Part shown: positions 44,545 through 55,203 of the stretch, in pieces
Position numbering within the stretch: position 1 is the first letter of the stretch
How the letters are laid out: each line of letters starts with the position of its first letter
DNA from: Solanum dulcamara
Lineage: Eukaryota; Streptophyta; Magnoliopsida; Solanales; Solanaceae
Length of the DNA: 64,000 nt
Assembly (NCBI RefSeq): GCF_947179165.1
Contig: NC_077239.1
Span: forward strand, 16,048,001 to 16,112,000
Reading direction: 5' to 3'
Notes under the pieces: model-generated
Database searches by the model: none
Seen by the model: the letters and a program-made list of their open reading frames with translations, nothing else
What the model was told of the DNA's origin: nothing
Made by a program: the position numbers and the translations under genes

Positions 44545-46900
44545 TGTAATGACCCTCCAGGTCATTTTCTCCATTTTTTGATCTCTTCAAAATTTAGATT
44601 TTTTCTTTAGTGACCCCAAGTCAATCATTTGTTGGCACTGACAGTTCTGTCGTCTTGTCAATCATTTGGGTTTTATGCCCATTTCTTTATTTTGGAGCTC
44701 TTGGAGTTTGAATAATTGACTTTGGTCAAAACTCTACGAAAATGACCTCAAAACAAAATTTAAATGATTTTATCAGCTCCAAAATGGTCATCTAGGCTAG
44801 TATCATATTCATCTCGACTCTTGGAGCTTTCACTACAAATTTGAGCCAATAGGCATTTTAGCCTTTAAGCTTTAGCCTAAGTTTCCCTTTGGTCAACATT
44901 CTTATCAAACGTGCTCAGATTGAAATTCCATCAGCGCAGTTAGCCTTGGAATGTCAAGTTTGGTCTAGAACAACCTTCCATAGAGTTTTCGAGGCTCATC
45001 TCATTATGAACCTCCTTGTGGATTTGGCTTAAAATGGAGCTTGGGTATGGGACCCACTTTTAATCGAGATGACCTCAAATGAAATTCAACATGCGCGTTG
45101 AGTTTGAAATATCAAATTTGAAGGGGTAGCGTATTTCATTTGTGCACATGGGGTGTCGAACGAATCCCAAGCACCCCATTGAAGCATTTTCAAAGCTCAA
45201 GTTTGAGCTAGTACAAAAACTGTTAGTAAAAGCACCATTGCTCATTGCATTTTTTATCACCAAGTGACATGTTTGCAAAGCTTTGTTACCCAGGTCTTCA
45301 CTTTTGTAAGGCTTATGTCCGCGATCATGAGGTCCTAACTCAAAGGCTTTCGCGTTCGCGAGGCTTTTCTTCACTATCGGGATGAACTTTTTTTGCCTGG
45401 GCCACAATTGCGAGTCTTGGGCTCTTCGATCGTGATACATTGCTAGACTGTCTGCTATTTTGGGAGTTAAGGAGCTCTAAATTGAGCAATTCCAAGTGCC
45501 AAACATTTTTGATGTTCGTGGACACATCAGGGAGTGTTCGGGGATCTTCAGAAAGCATCATATTGAGATTATTTTATACCTAAAGGGTCTACACTACTTC
45601 TTTCAAAGCTTTTATGGTGTATTTATGCATGAGCTATTTTCCCTCATTTTCGAGCACACAATTATTTCCCATTTTTGTATACAAGTTCAATAAGTCATTT
45701 AGAACCTTTTTATGGAATCAAATTCGAGATTCCCTGTGCAAGTCCCATAATCCCGTTTTGGACCAATTATGGACCATCTCCGAAAAATCTAATTTTGGTG
45801 TCAAAGCATCCATATTAATATAATGATATATATTTTGGTAGAGTGGCGGTAATTGGAGGTAATTTGAATGTCGAAAACTTTAAATTTGTGGATTCAAAGC
45901 GCGCATAATAGGCTTCGAGGTAAGGTACGGTCTCCCACTTTTATTGAGCTTTATTAGATAATATTTTGAATATGAGCTTTATTAGATATTATTTACTATA
46001 TATTTCATGTGATTTAGGTTTGTATTTGTCGAGTTCAGGGCTTTCCTCTTTCTATCCCATTTTCTTGACTTTGATTGCACCTTAGACTAGCGTAGTCTCT
46101 TGAAATCCTTATTTTATGGATTAGTGACGTTATCCTTCTGAGGATTGGTATTGATGGCATTAGGCTAGGTTTGAGCCTTAGATGTTTTATTATGTGATGT
46201 ATCACCCTTATAGGTAGGAATAGCTTATGGTAAGGCTTGTTTCGGATGGTGTAGATTTATGCTAGTGCCTGAGACCTCTGTGTCTTATCGTAGTCGTAGC
46301 TTTGGCTTAGTTGTGATCATTGGAAGAAAGATGACATATTTTTGGGTAAGGCATTGATCCTGGAGATATTTTTTACCCCTAATGGATTTTGAGCCTTTTC
46401 CTGATTACTTCGCTTTTTGTTTAGCAGTAGGCTTGAGAAGCCATTATATGTATTATCTGATGTTGGGACCAAGTCCATATTTGAGGGGTGATTAGAGGTT
46501 AGTTCCTTTTACTTGATAGTATGGAAATGACTTGATGTTGTTTTTTCAGCAGTGTGTCCTTTGTTTGGATGTTGGTGATGGCATACTTGCAATGATTGAA
46601 TATTTTCACATATTTTGTAGTACGATCCTGGATTCTTTATGGGTTTTAACTACTGTTTTTAAGAAGGCATTCTCACACTTTTACTACTTTTCAACTAGTT
46701 TTAATGGGAGTCGTACCACCTGGATCATTTGGACACTGGTTTTGAGACTTATAAGGCATTGAGAACATTCTCCTTTTATATTTCTAGTCTCATAGACATC
46801 AAGGATGCACTCAGATTTTATTGATATCCAGTGCGACATCTCTCTTTTTCTACATTGGCTTGGGTAATCACTCTCTGGTATCATTACGGGGATGTTATAT
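44545..46900 (+). repeat. LTR G (plus strand), right end not located
   Basis: It starts TGTAATGACCCTCCAGGTCA, the same start as solo LTR H on its own strand. It is similar to the minus-strand fragment at 42172-42895. It contains 'gcgatcatgaggtc' and 'tcgcgttcgcgagg' motifs near 45320-45365. I could not find a clean end (gtgaca) or a target duplication, so the right boundary is approximate. Confidence 0.55.
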
Positions 46901-47349
46901 GTTTATATAAGAATAGTTCAGGCTAAAGCAGTTTATACGGACTTCCTGTGTCCCATGTGAGCCCCTCTGGCCAATGCACTACTAAATGGATGAGAGAGCT
47001 ACATGGGTCCCACTTGGTAGGCCAAGGACTGGGGTGGGTCTATACACTTGTTATTGATGATTTTTAAGAGCCAGCAATGATGTCACTAATGTTTACTACA
47101 AAATTGCATTCATTAGCATCGCCTATCACTAGCATACTTGTATGGTGTGGTCACCCGGTTTTATGGTAGTGGAGGGTATGTTTGTCATTATTTATACCTT
47201 TCGAGGATTATGAGCATCAATCTGTCTTGGTTTGATTATACCTTTACTAATCTCGTCATATTTGCAAGTTGGTTTACAGGGTGTCTTAGTCTGGGTTTGT
47301 TGTTGGTGTTGCCTGCTAAATTCAGTTGGTTTAGTCTTTAGGTGGCTAT
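46900..47349. other. Unassigned stretch
   Basis: No gene, motif or repeat recognised. It may be the distal part of LTR G. Plus-strand open stretches here are short and without family resemblance. Confidence 0.4.
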
Positions 47350-47591
47350 GTGATTAGCAATGCGGAGGCACAATTCTGTAATCACAAAGAACGAGTGTTA
47401 GAACAAAAAACCTTGGAGTACAACTCAATCGTACGACCTAAGAATGATGGAAGAAGTGATGTTTTCAAAATGCATTATAGCCTCCTACTCATAGATGTGG
47501 TGTGTTTCACATCCATGACTAGGACTCTACTTGATGCGACATGTCAGACATCCAAGGACACTTGAATCTTTTGCTCAAATACCAAATTTTT
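47350..47591 (-). pseudogene. Element J (minus strand): gag start and leader relic
   Basis: Read on the minus strand, the order is LTR end, primer-binding site (TGGTATTTGAGC, 47573-47584), a leader matching that of F ('ttcaagtgtcct', 'aggaggctata'), and then the gag start. The expected ATGCCTCC reads GTGCCTCC at 47371-47364, so the start codon is lost. Only the first few codons of gag remain before the junction with the plus-strand LTR material. Confidence 0.7.
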
Positions 47592-48240
47592 CACAACCCA
47601 AGCTAGGACTTATCCATGATACGACAATTAGAATCCCAAAGGAACCCAACCAAGACACTTAGCATACATAGTATAACATTCAAAGCATAAGATAGAAGAT
47701 TTATTGAAATGCGGAAATAGTCTCAACATAGAAATCTCAAGTTAAGATAGTTTGTCAATAAAAGTCAAAATTGACCAAACATACTCATAACTCTAGACAT
47801 TCTCTACTGCTATGTATGGGGTGTAGGACAAGTTTCAAACTCACTGAAACATAATGAAAGTAATAGTCTAAAAGCATGAAGAAAAGTCATATTTGTTACG
47901 CCCTCAAAATATGAGGATTAACCAATCAAACATAAGTAGAATAATCGTCAACTAGCCATATGGAGAATGAGTAGGAGCATTGTGACCTATATTATGAGAC
48001 AATATAGGCAAAAGTATGTGTTAGTAAATAGAATGTACTAAGTACGTGAGAAATATGCATGAAAATGAATAAACGGACATAACTAACATGAACATGTGAT
48101 GCATGACCAAATAACTCAACGGGGAGAGGGGGTCCAGAAAATCACTGGTTTGATAAGTCAAGTATCTGAGTAGGTATATTTTCATATCTAATAATATTAT
48201 CGTCTTGTTTAACAAGTAAAATTAAGCCTCCTGAGGAGGA
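47592..48240 (-). repeat. Element J 5' LTR, partial
   Basis: On the minus strand it ends ...'cctagcttgggttgtga' just before the primer-binding site and leader at 47573. The proximal part of the LTR is missing; AT-rich sequence passes into the pararetrovirus copy between about 48140 and 48240 without a visible boundary. Confidence 0.5.
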
Positions 48241-48359
48241 ATATGTTATGTCTAAAATTAACATTTTTTTTTGAATTAGAGTAATTTTCCAGAGTAACAG
48301 GATATTATAACAGTATAATATCTTAACTTGAATAAAAAAATAAGGGTCTAACACGTTTC

Positions 48360-49086
48360 CATACCTGTCCCGTTTTGACCAAAATTATACCAGATATCCG
48401 TCGAGACTTTTACCGGATATTGCAATCCCAACCTGAAAACAGGTAACTTCTCTGACGTTCCTTCAACATAACTCAGCATAGCCTTAGTTCATTTTCTACT
48501 CTAAGGCGTAAGTTTGATATGGAAGGAGAGACTATTCTTTTTATAGAAGAAAAGTAATTATAACAGAAATAATAAAATTTTGCTCCAGAAAATACTCAAA
48601 AACTTTTTAGTTATTATTCATGGTTAAGATATTTGTACAAAGAAAAAGAAGGCTGATGATTTCTCGATGCCCACTTTGTTTACAGACTGTCTCCTTTTAT
48701 AGACGAAGGAAACGGATTTCAAACTACGGATTTCAAAATAAAAAATAATTTGACAATGACCTACATACATAATTAAAACTAGTAATACCTTACAAAATGA
48801 CTTTTTCTTCAAAATGACACGTGTCATCTTTTTCTTCTATGTTTACTATTCTATCTAAAACATAATTAAAAATGACAAAAGGTTAGATATATGTCACTAT
48901 CATCCTTTTTGTCTTCTTTTCTATCTTTGATTTTTTGCGTACGTATCTTCTGGCCTTATCTTTTCATCTTCTTCTTCCATTTTTCAAAGTAGACAAGATA
49001 GTAGGACCACATATCATTATTTACAAAATGACAAAAGGGTCTCTATCTTATAAAATGCATCCTTATCTTCTACATCATTTTGATCC
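48360..49086 (-). promoter_or_regulatory. Pararetrovirus intergenic region with TATA box
   Basis: On the minus strand downstream of the transactivator-like gene there is a non-coding stretch with a good TATA box, TCTATAAAAGG, at 48693-48703, followed by an A/C-rich start region. A second TATA-like TCTATAAAAAG sits near 48536-48546. This is where caulimovirids keep the pregenomic RNA promoter. I did not find the tRNA-Met primer-binding site in the leader that remains. Confidence 0.65.
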
Positions 49087-50183
49087 TTATCTCTTTTTCC
49101 ACGCGTTCGGACTTTGTTCGAATGACGTTGACATGGCATCTTCTATTATCTTCTTTTTTGGAGAGAACAATTCACACGTGCCTTTGGCGTGCTTCCTCAT
49201 TTCGCACAATCTTTGCTGAACCTGAGGGCTGGACTTAATAATACCTTTATTAATTAACTCTATCTTTGTTTTTATATACCTTTTAGCTGCCAATGGAGTG
49301 TTCTTTGCCGGGGCAATCAAAATAGAGGAATGTATTTTGGTTCCTCCATAAGTTCTAAATCCTTTTTTGAAACTGTGTTCCATATTTTGCAACACAATTC
49401 TTAATCCAATAGCACGTCTATAATGGACATCTTTGTTGGTAAATCTTTGAAATATCTTTTCTTTAAAATTATTTATAATATTAAAATCGTCGGCCTTTCC
49501 AATTTTCATAAAATGGTAGGCAGAATATCTTTCTTCTTTGTAGAAATCTGGTCCGGTAGAAATAAACTTAATGACCAAAATATCTTTTACGGTAATCATT
49601 GGGTTATTGAGATAATAATCTTTTACTTCGTCTTGTACCCATGACGGTAATCTACTAATTTCTAAAAAATTTAGAGAAGTAAGATAAATGGAATTTATCG
49701 CTCCAAAATCATACCAGTATCTAATTTCTTGAGGAGATGAATCTAGCAAGTAATTGATTCGAGGATATATCCCGATAAAATTGATGTAACTGTTGGGAGT
49801 AATTTTAAGAGAAAATAAATCTCTCATTATCTGTTCTTGATCTCCAATGGCTTGAAGTAGCTTATCGAATTTTTCTTTATATCCCAAATTAATTCCTTTT
49901 TGAGGCAATTGGGGTTTAAAAGATATATTTCCATACTTATCTTTTTTCTCTATATTTGTTGAGGTATTATCATCTTTTTGCGCTTTTATCAAGCTATTAA
50001 CAATATCATAAGAATCGTTGCACTGTCCAATTTTGGACGTTATCTAGGCAGATACGCTGATTAATTTTCAGCAATCAGTTGTTCACAATCAAAATTAGCA
50101 ATTTTGATAATATTCGAAACTACCTTTTGAATATCTTTAAATCCTTTATCAATATCTTGAAGATGGTCTTTAATTCTTTCCAT
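49087..50183 (-). pseudogene. Pararetrovirus transactivator/inclusion-body-like protein (TAV), broken
   Basis: The gene probably starts at the ATG at 50183-50181, overlapping the end of the polymerase gene. It is open to a stop at 50061; a different frame is then open from before 49992 to 49087 (301 codons from its first Met). The position after RNase H and before the promoter, and the lengths, fit the TAV gene of caulimo-, cavemo- and solendoviruses, which allows reinitiation of translation and forms inclusion bodies. At least one stop and one frameshift separate the two parts. I name it by position and general resemblance, not by a catalytic motif. Confidence 0.65.
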
Positions 50184-51490
50184 CTCTGGTGAGAAAATCT
50201 GCTGCAATATTTTTGTCAGTTCGAATAATTTCAATATCAAAAGAGTAATCAGACAAAAGTATTTGTCATCTGATAAATCATTTGTATTCCGGTTTTGATG
50301 AAAGATTATTATGAACAAAAGTTTTTACTTGAGTATTATTAGTTCTAAGAGTAAATCATTTTGGTAGTAAGAAGTAATATAATTTTTGACAACTTTTTAC
50401 TACAGCTAACAATTCTTTTTCATTAATATGATATCTAGTTTGTGTATCTGAAAAGGTTCCAGAACAATATCTACATAAACTTTCTCCTATCTTATTTTTA
50501 TTAAGATCATAATTTATCTTTTTTAATACTCTGCTCCAACACTGTTCTGAATCATTTGTTTCTAAAATTAAATCATCACTATCTTTTGGTAATTGTAACT
50601 TGGGTAAATTATTACAAATAGATTTAATATCTTTTACTTTTTTCATTAATACTTCATTAAATTCAAAGCTCTTATCCTTTTTTAGTAATTCTTGAAATGA
50701 CTTTCTTAGTTTAGCCAAATTCTGAATATAATTCGAAGCATAGTCAAGTATTCCTAAAAAGCTTTGTACTTGCTTTTTATCGACTAATTTGTCTAGGAAA
50801 ATAAATATCTTTTCGATGATATGGCTTTGTAATTTTATACTGTTTCCGTCAATTATAATTCCTAAAAATTTTATCTCATTTTTTAATAAGTTTGCTTTCT
50901 TTTTAGAAAGTGCTAATCCATTTTCTAAGCATAAGTTAGTAAATTTATTTAAGTGTTTTTCTAGACTATCGGATAGAACTAAAATATCATCAACGTAAAT
51001 AAATATATAGTCATAATCTTTAAAGATATTATCCATTTTTCTTTGAAATATCTGTGGGGCATTTTTTAATCCAAATGGCATAACTAACCATTCATATTGC
51101 CCTTGCGGGGTAGAGAATGCAGTATAAAGAATACTATCTTTATTCATTTTTATTTGTCAAAATCCACTTTTACAATCAAACTAAGAAAATATCTTTTTGT
51201 TAGTAGTTCTATTAATTAGGCTTTCTTTATGTGGTAGGAAATATCCATCAAATATAGTATTATCATTTAATTTTTTATAATTAATAACCTTCTTTGGTTT
51301 ATTTCATACTATCTCTGCATGGTTTCTAACCATAAAGGCTGATGAGTTATGAGGGGAGTTACTAGGTCTTATTATTCTAAGATTTAATAATTCCTTAATC
51401 TGTCTTTGGAATTCTTCTTGGTCATTTGGATTGTATCTCATTGGTTTCACTCTAATAACTTTATTTATATCTTTCATTTCTAACTTGGCT
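50170..51490 (-). pseudogene. Pararetrovirus reverse transcriptase and RNase H, broken
   Basis: An open stretch of 263 codons (51147-50356) contains the RT motifs 'VMPFGLKNAPQIFQR' and the intact catalytic box 'YVDDILVLS' (about 51001-50975), then RNase H with 'YHINEKELLAVV' near 50430. Upstream, 51490-51150, the N-terminal RT part is readable but has several in-frame stops. Downstream of 50356 the RNase H continues with stops towards 50170. The enzyme would copy pregenomic RNA to DNA; this copy is defective. Confidence 0.9.
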
Positions 51491-52556
51491 TCTATCTAAT
51501 TTTTATCCCAAAATTCTAAGGGATTTTCGGAAAAGCATTGTTCTAGCTTTTGTTTAATCATGTCTAAACTTTCTTCTAATTTATTAAAAGTTATTTGATA
51601 TTCTAACAAGTTGTTAGATTGCTGATTTATAGTTTGAGGGTTATCCCAATCTGTATCATATTGAAGTAAAGGAGTACTTTTTGGAAAAATCGATTTATCT
51701 TGATATCCTATATCACCACGCTGGGTTGTGCGGGGTTTAAAGTGAATAGGTAATCTTTTGGAGTAAGAAGTTTTAAATAATTTTACCACAATAATATGTT
51801 GGCAAGGAGTTTTGAATTTTATTTGAAATAAAACTCTATCATATAAAACAGTATGAAACATTTCTAAAAAGTTGTTGCCTAATAGAATATCTTGTCCAGT
51901 ATTATGGAAATAAAATGGAGGACATTTTATTAGAAAATATCCTAGTAGTATAATCGGTTGAGAAATGCCTTTAGACATTGTTACGATATTATTAGATATA
52001 TCATTTCCCTTAGTGATGGGTAATTCTTGATGGTATTCTTTGGGGAATACTTCTGGTCTACAATAACATATTCCTGATCCGTTATCTATATAGGCAGCAA
52101 AATATTCTACTTTGTAATCTTTATAAGTTATTCCTATTGGTATATAAATACTATATGGACTTGTCATTTTGATATGAAAATTATCTTATCGTCGTAAGTA
52201 ATCTTGATACCATGATCAAGTATATCATATTATTTTACACTATTTAGGAAGGTGGTTCCTAGTAGTATTTCTAACATATCATTATTTCCTTCTGGTTCAA
52301 CCAATAGTCTTAAAGGTATAGTGCTATCTTTGAATTTTAAAATGGTTTCTATCATGTTAGTTATTTCATGTCTTTTTCCATTAAAATCGGTATAAATATG
52401 ATTATCTTTTAATTTATATTGTTGGAGATGGTTACATAGCCTAAGGCTAATGTAATTTCCACTAGCTCCTGTATCTAATAGTATGTTTATGGGAATGAAT
52501 TGTATACCATTAAAATATTCTCCCTTTATCTTATAATTTTTTATTTCATCATTTTT
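51490..52556 (-). pseudogene. Pararetrovirus aspartic protease region, two retropepsin-like motifs
   Basis: The first motif, 'LLDTGASGNYISL', lies near 52490-52450 and is followed by 'LLGTTFL' near 52270-52250. The second, 'AAYIDNGSGICYC', lies near 52100-52062 and is followed by 'DILLGNNFLEMF' near 51885-51850; it carries Asn in place of the active-site Thr/Ser. The second is the one whose surroundings resemble the caulimovirus protease just before the RT. A stop near 52225 separates them. The 223-codon open stretch 52167-51496 holds the second motif and the linker to RT. Confidence 0.75.
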
Positions 52557-53464
52557 AGCTTATAAGATAGGTTGTCTAACTCTTTCTGATTGTGTTCTTC
52601 TTATCATCACTACAGGGTTTAAGACTCGAGTTTCCTTAAGGGATAATCGAGAAGTGGAATCTTGTTGGTTATACAAAGGTTTAGATTGTAAATCTAAATC
52701 TAATGGTGTATCTTCTAATTCTTGTATCTGTATTATACTAGGCATTTGTATCTGACTAACTTCCTCAAATAGATGGGGATAATCTATTGTCTCTTTTATG
52801 GCATAGTAATCTGAATGATGTGTATTAGAAATAGCATATGAGATTACGTATGTTATCGAATAGGGTCTATTGTATTTATGAAAGAAATCTTTTCTTTTAA
52901 AATCTTGTACTAAGCTTAAAGTTTTATCAAAGTCTTTATCTAGAAGATGGTATGAAATTCTAGGATAAACATTAAATTTAATCTTTCTGTATTGTAAATT
53001 TCCTCGTAGTATTCCTAAGCAGGCTTATTTCCTGTCTATTATCCTATTATCTATAATAGCTAAATCTATTGGGGTATCTAATCCTTCTCTAAATGTGGAT
53101 TTTATTATTATCTGGATTGCTACTATATGTATCCATCCTAGAGTTTTTTGAATTTCTATTTTTATTTTTCGTAATTTATCTTGAATATATTTTTTGGATA
53201 ATAAAGGAATTATTATTTTATTAGAAGTAACAGAAACTTCTAACGCTCTTTCTTGGATATTTAATCCATAAAATAAATGATGTTGTCTTTTTCTTAATCT
53301 GAATCTATCAAGTATATTTACGTCAAATCCTGAGTAGTTAGTTAAAAAAAAACTTTTCTTTTTGTATTTGTTTTAATTTTCTTTTATCAATAAAATATCT
53401 TGTTTATATTCTCCAATTTGTTATATCGTTTTTCTATTATGTCAGTTTCTATTTCATTATTCAT
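52557..53464 (-). pseudogene. Pararetrovirus movement protein, broken
   Basis: The start ATG at 53464-53462 overlaps the coat-protein stop. The region down to 52557 lies in the place of the 30K-type movement protein, which enlarges plasmodesmata for cell-to-cell spread. Early stops and frame changes occur near 53390 and 53330; the last open part is 52745-52560. The call rests on gene order, on size (about 300 codons) and on general resemblance. Confidence 0.65.
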
Positions 53465-54371
53465 TTTGATTGTCTTCTTCTGACGAAGAATGATAATTCG
53501 TATAAGTTAATATAAATATTGTATCATCTGATTCAACTTCTTCAAAATTATTTAGTTGTATAAATTCTTCTAAATTTATCATTTCTTCGATATCTTCATC
53601 AATTTCTATTTTCTTGTTATTATTAGCAAATTTCTTTGGGCATCTATTGGCATGGTGTCCTATCTTTTTGTAGTAGTAACATCTGTATTTTTTTGAATTT
53701 TTTCTTTTATTATTCCCTTTGTAAAAAGGTTTTTGATATCGTGTATATCCGTTTTTTTGTAATATCTAGCCTTTCTCTTTTTAAAATATTTTTTCTTAAA
53801 GAGTTTCTTTTTCTTATATTTTCTTTTAATCTTTTTGTAATAATAGGGACTTTCACATCCAATTATTATAGGCATTTTAGAATTATCACAACATAGACTT
53901 ACTTTCTTTCCTAATCCTTTTGTTGTTTTAGCTAATATGGCATCTGCACACTATGTACTAAGCTTATCTTTTAAATGAGTTATTTGTTTTTCTAAAGTAT
54001 CGGTTGTTCCGGGATTATAAGTATCTATTAACTTTTTACCCAAGGGTCTAGTATCTTAGTGAAAAACATCGGTAAATACATTTCTGTATTTTTAACTCTG
54101 TTATAAACATAGTAATAATAATCTTGAAAGACACAAATATATTTATCTATTTCACACATATCACATAATTATAATCGTAACAAAGCAATTTCATATTTTT
54201 TAATCATTGCAGGGTCTTTTAAAATATTACCTTCTCCGCCAAATTCTAATCTTATAACTTCAGTAGCTCTTGTAATTAAATTAGCAATATTATCATCTGC
54301 GCCAAAAATATCATTTCTAGTGGCATCATTTAAGTTTTGCCAAAATCTTAACACACAACTTAATAGATTTC
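53457..54371 (-). pseudogene. Pararetrovirus coat protein, C-terminal part, broken and interrupted
   Basis: It contains a core segment (open at 54354-54169), a very lysine-rich basic stretch (about 53840-53740), and then a CCHC-type finger near 53690-53640. The finger ends 'GHHANRCPKKF', but its second cysteine reads Tyr. An acidic C-terminus ends at the stop 53459-53457. Core, basic tract, finger and acidic tail are the known layout of caulimovirid coat proteins. Frames change between these parts. The N-terminal part is cut off by insertion of element F at 54371. Confidence 0.8.
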
Positions 54372-54740
54372 TGTAACACCCCTCAAAATTTTTCCCTAAG
54401 ATTCGGACCTTTCTTGTACACGTGTAGGGTCAACCGTATTTATTTCGAAGTATGTGCTTGAGTTAAGACGAGTCCCTAAGAAATTGAAAGTGTTGGAGGT
54501 GATGTGGGGTCACAGAGGACCCCTAGGACCAAGCCAAGTCCAAAAGGTTCATCGTGGTTAAGTTTTAGGATGAGTTTGTGTATAGGTTCGACCCATCAAA
54601 TTAAAGGTCGTCGAGTCTTCTTTCCAACGCCACCAAGAATGTAATTTTTGGAGTTCGGAGTCAAAAGATACGTCGATCCTAAGGTGAACTAGCACAACAG
54701 GGATTTTCAGGCCTGGGTTGCATTTGCTGGAAAATTGGGC

Positions 54741-55030
54741 TTGGCGCCTCAATGGCGCGACACGCCACTATCGCGCCAGAAACATGCCTCAGTAGTTTGG
54801 GCTCTGGCGCGGCGTGCCACAAAAAGGTGTGCAGGGTTTTTCAAGCCAATTCCCAGAATCCAGAAACTTTGGCCTTGGCGCTATAAGGGCGCGACATGCC
54901 ACTATCGCGCCAAGAATGTGCCTTCGTAGTTTGGTCCTTGGCACAGCGCGCCACTATGAGGTGCGCAGGTTTTTAGGCATAATTGGCCTGGCGCTGCAAG
55001 GGTGCGACGTGCCACTATTGCGCCAAGTGC
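54741..55030 (+). repeat. GC-rich tandem units in element F 5' LTR (U3)
   Basis: Three diverged units start near 54741, 54873 and 54988. Each is built as 'TTGGCGC' or 'CTGGCGC', about 8 bases, 'GCGACRYGCCACTAT', then '[C/T]GCGCCA'. The arms TGGCGC and GCGCCA are inverted repeats, so each unit is a dyad. The same three units are in the 3' LTR (about 62283-62570). Confidence 0.85.
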
Positions 55031-55160
55031 ATTTTCGCCTATTTTTCAGAACTTTTAAGAAGGGGCAATTTGGGAATTGTCCCAAATTATATATGTATCA
55101 GCCTTAGCACATTTTGGGATCATTTTCAATCCCTCACTCTCTCTCTAAAAGCCCTAGAAA

Positions 55161-55203
55161 CCTCTCTCTCTCTCTCTCTCTTCTTCTTCTTCTTCTTCTT
55201 CTC
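55161..55203 (+). repeat. (CT)n(CTT)n microsatellite in F 5' LTR
   Basis: A pyrimidine-only tract of CT repeats then CTT repeats, in the transcript leader part of the LTR. The 3' LTR copy (62703-62742) is shorter. Confidence 0.92.

Larger units (their letters stand above)
48240..54371 (-). mobile_element. Endogenous pararetrovirus (Caulimoviridae, solendovirus-like), disrupted
   Basis: It is one minus-strand viral order: coat protein, movement protein, aspartic protease, reverse transcriptase/RNase H, transactivator-like protein, intergenic promoter. There is no integrase and no LTR, which separates it from the Gypsy elements. The order with a separate downstream transactivator and the similarity to tobacco vein clearing virus-type sequences point to Solendovirus or Cavemovirus relatives; that assignment is from memory of the group. 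All genes carry stops or frameshifts. Element F interrupts it at 54371. The left boundary is uncertain by about 100 bp. Confidence 0.85.

Noticed and set aside
49087..49992. A host gene on the minus strand
   Set aside because: The 301-codon frame lies in the pararetrovirus order between RNase H and the viral promoter, and is better explained as the transactivator-like viral gene.
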